Shown here one piece after another: positions 63,517 through 64,000 of a stretch of DNA of 64,000 nt. The translations under genes were made by a program, and so were the position numbers. The notes below the pieces were generated by a model. It did not search any database. It was not told where the DNA came from and saw only the letters and a list, made by a program, of their open reading frames with translations. Every line of letters begins with the position of its first letter. The stretch's first letter is position 1. Origin of the DNA: Nocardioides malaquae (lineage in GTDB: Bacteria > Actinomycetota > Actinomycetes > Propionibacteriales > Nocardioidaceae); assembly GCF_015070385.1 (NCBI RefSeq), contig NZ_JADCSA010000012.1, positions 54,439 to 118,438 of the forward strand. Direction: 5' to 3'.

Positions 63517-64000
63517 ATGACCGCCCCCGTGCCCGGGCTCGTGCCCGGCCCCGCCCTGCCGGGCCGCCTCACCGCCCCCGAGCCGGGGTGGGTCATCGAC
63601 GCCGACGTCGTCGTCGTCGGGTCCGGCATCGCCGGGCTGACCGCCGCGCTGCGGCTGCGCCACGCGGTCGGCAAGGTCCTGGTCGTGACCAAGGACGTGC
63701 TGGCCGCCGGGTCGACCCAGTGGGCCCAAGGTGGCATCGCCGCCGCCCTCGGACCGGAGGACACCCCCGAGGAGCACGAGCGCGACACGCTCGTCGCTGG
63801 CGCGGGAGCCTGCGACGTCGAGGCGGTCCGGGCGCTGGTCAACGAGGGCCCCGAGGCGGTGCGGGAGCTGATCGAGCTCGGCACCAACTTCGACCACCAC
63901 GAGGGCGAGCTGTCGCTGACCCGCGAGGGTGGCCACCACCGCGACCGGATCGCGCACGCCGGCGGCGACGCCACGGGCGCGGAGATCCAGCGGGCGCTGA
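63517..64000 (+). CDS. nadB: L-aspartate oxidase (start only)
   Basis: The reading frame begins at ATG 63517 and runs off the right edge after ~161 codons. The N-terminal part shows the FAD-binding loop VVVVGSGIAGLTAALRL, the VVTKDVLAAGSTQWAQGGIAA motif with the substrate region QGG, and HHRDRIAHAGGDATGAEIQ, typical of NadB. It oxidises aspartate to iminoaspartate for NAD synthesis. panC-panD-nadB is a conserved actinobacterial order, so nadC is expected next. Confidence 0.94.
   Translation, partial: MTAPVPGLVPGPALPGRLTAPEPGWVIDADVVVVGSGIAGLTAALRLRHAVGKVLVVTKDVLAAGSTQWAQGGIAAALGPEDTPEEHERDTLVAGAGACDVEAVRALVNEGPEAVRELIELGTNFDHHEGELSLTREGGHHRDRIAHAGGDATGAEIQRAL

Overview
This window is chromosomal DNA of a very GC-rich actinobacterium, most likely a Nocardioides-like member of the Propionibacteriales. 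The reasons are its strong C/G bias at third codon positions, frequent GTG starts, many apparently leaderless genes, and gene orders shared with other actinobacteria: ppa next to dacB-DUF2342-tilS-hpt, ftsH-folEPBK-DUF3180, DUF2520-panC-panD-nadB, and tmk-holB. The genus is inferred, since no rRNA or marker comparison could be run. I see no insertion sequence, prophage, CRISPR array or rRNA.

Left part (1-10.6 kb, minus strand): a nitrogen-scavenging operon runs urtA-urtB-urtC-urtD-urtE-ureA-ureB-ureC-ureF-ureG-ureD. It couples high-affinity urea import directly to urease. A class II glutamine amidotransferase follows and runs off the left edge. A GlnR-like box lies upstream of urtA, and UreG carries a C-terminal histidine-rich tail where no ureE is present. 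From 10.9 to 25 kb there is housekeeping and mixed content: topA, lipoproteins, a methyltransferase, tmk-holB-TAP-like hydrolase, tRNA-Thr(CGU), several conserved hypotheticals, a guanidinium exporter behind a guanidine-III riboswitch, and a PucR-type regulator.

Middle part (25-45 kb): an SDR, then a beta-phosphoglucomutase/GH65 disaccharide phosphorylase pair. Next comes a minus-strand lipid operon (LipR-like esterase, WS/DGAT acyltransferase, a 679-residue protein with a cyanobacterial acyl-ACP-reductase-like C-terminal half, SadH-like SDR) that looks like a wax-ester or storage-lipid route. It is followed by thiBPQ under a TPP riboswitch, a PAP2-family membrane enzyme, a RipA-like NlpC/P60 peptidoglycan hydrolase, an acyl-CoA oxidase, and an SDR/carboxymuconolactone-decarboxylase-like pair.

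Right part (46-64 kb): the conserved actinobacterial block ppa / dacB-DUF2342-tilS-hpt-lipoprotein-ftsH-folE-folP-folB-folK-DUF3180. It is separated from DUF2520-panC-panD-nadB by a three-gene island of two glycosyltransferases and a sulfotransferase. Folate, pantothenate and NAD synthesis are therefore clustered together. Many genes have a TANNNT-type -10 hexamer 6-8 nt before the start codon and no Shine-Dalgarno, so leaderless transcription is probably common here.
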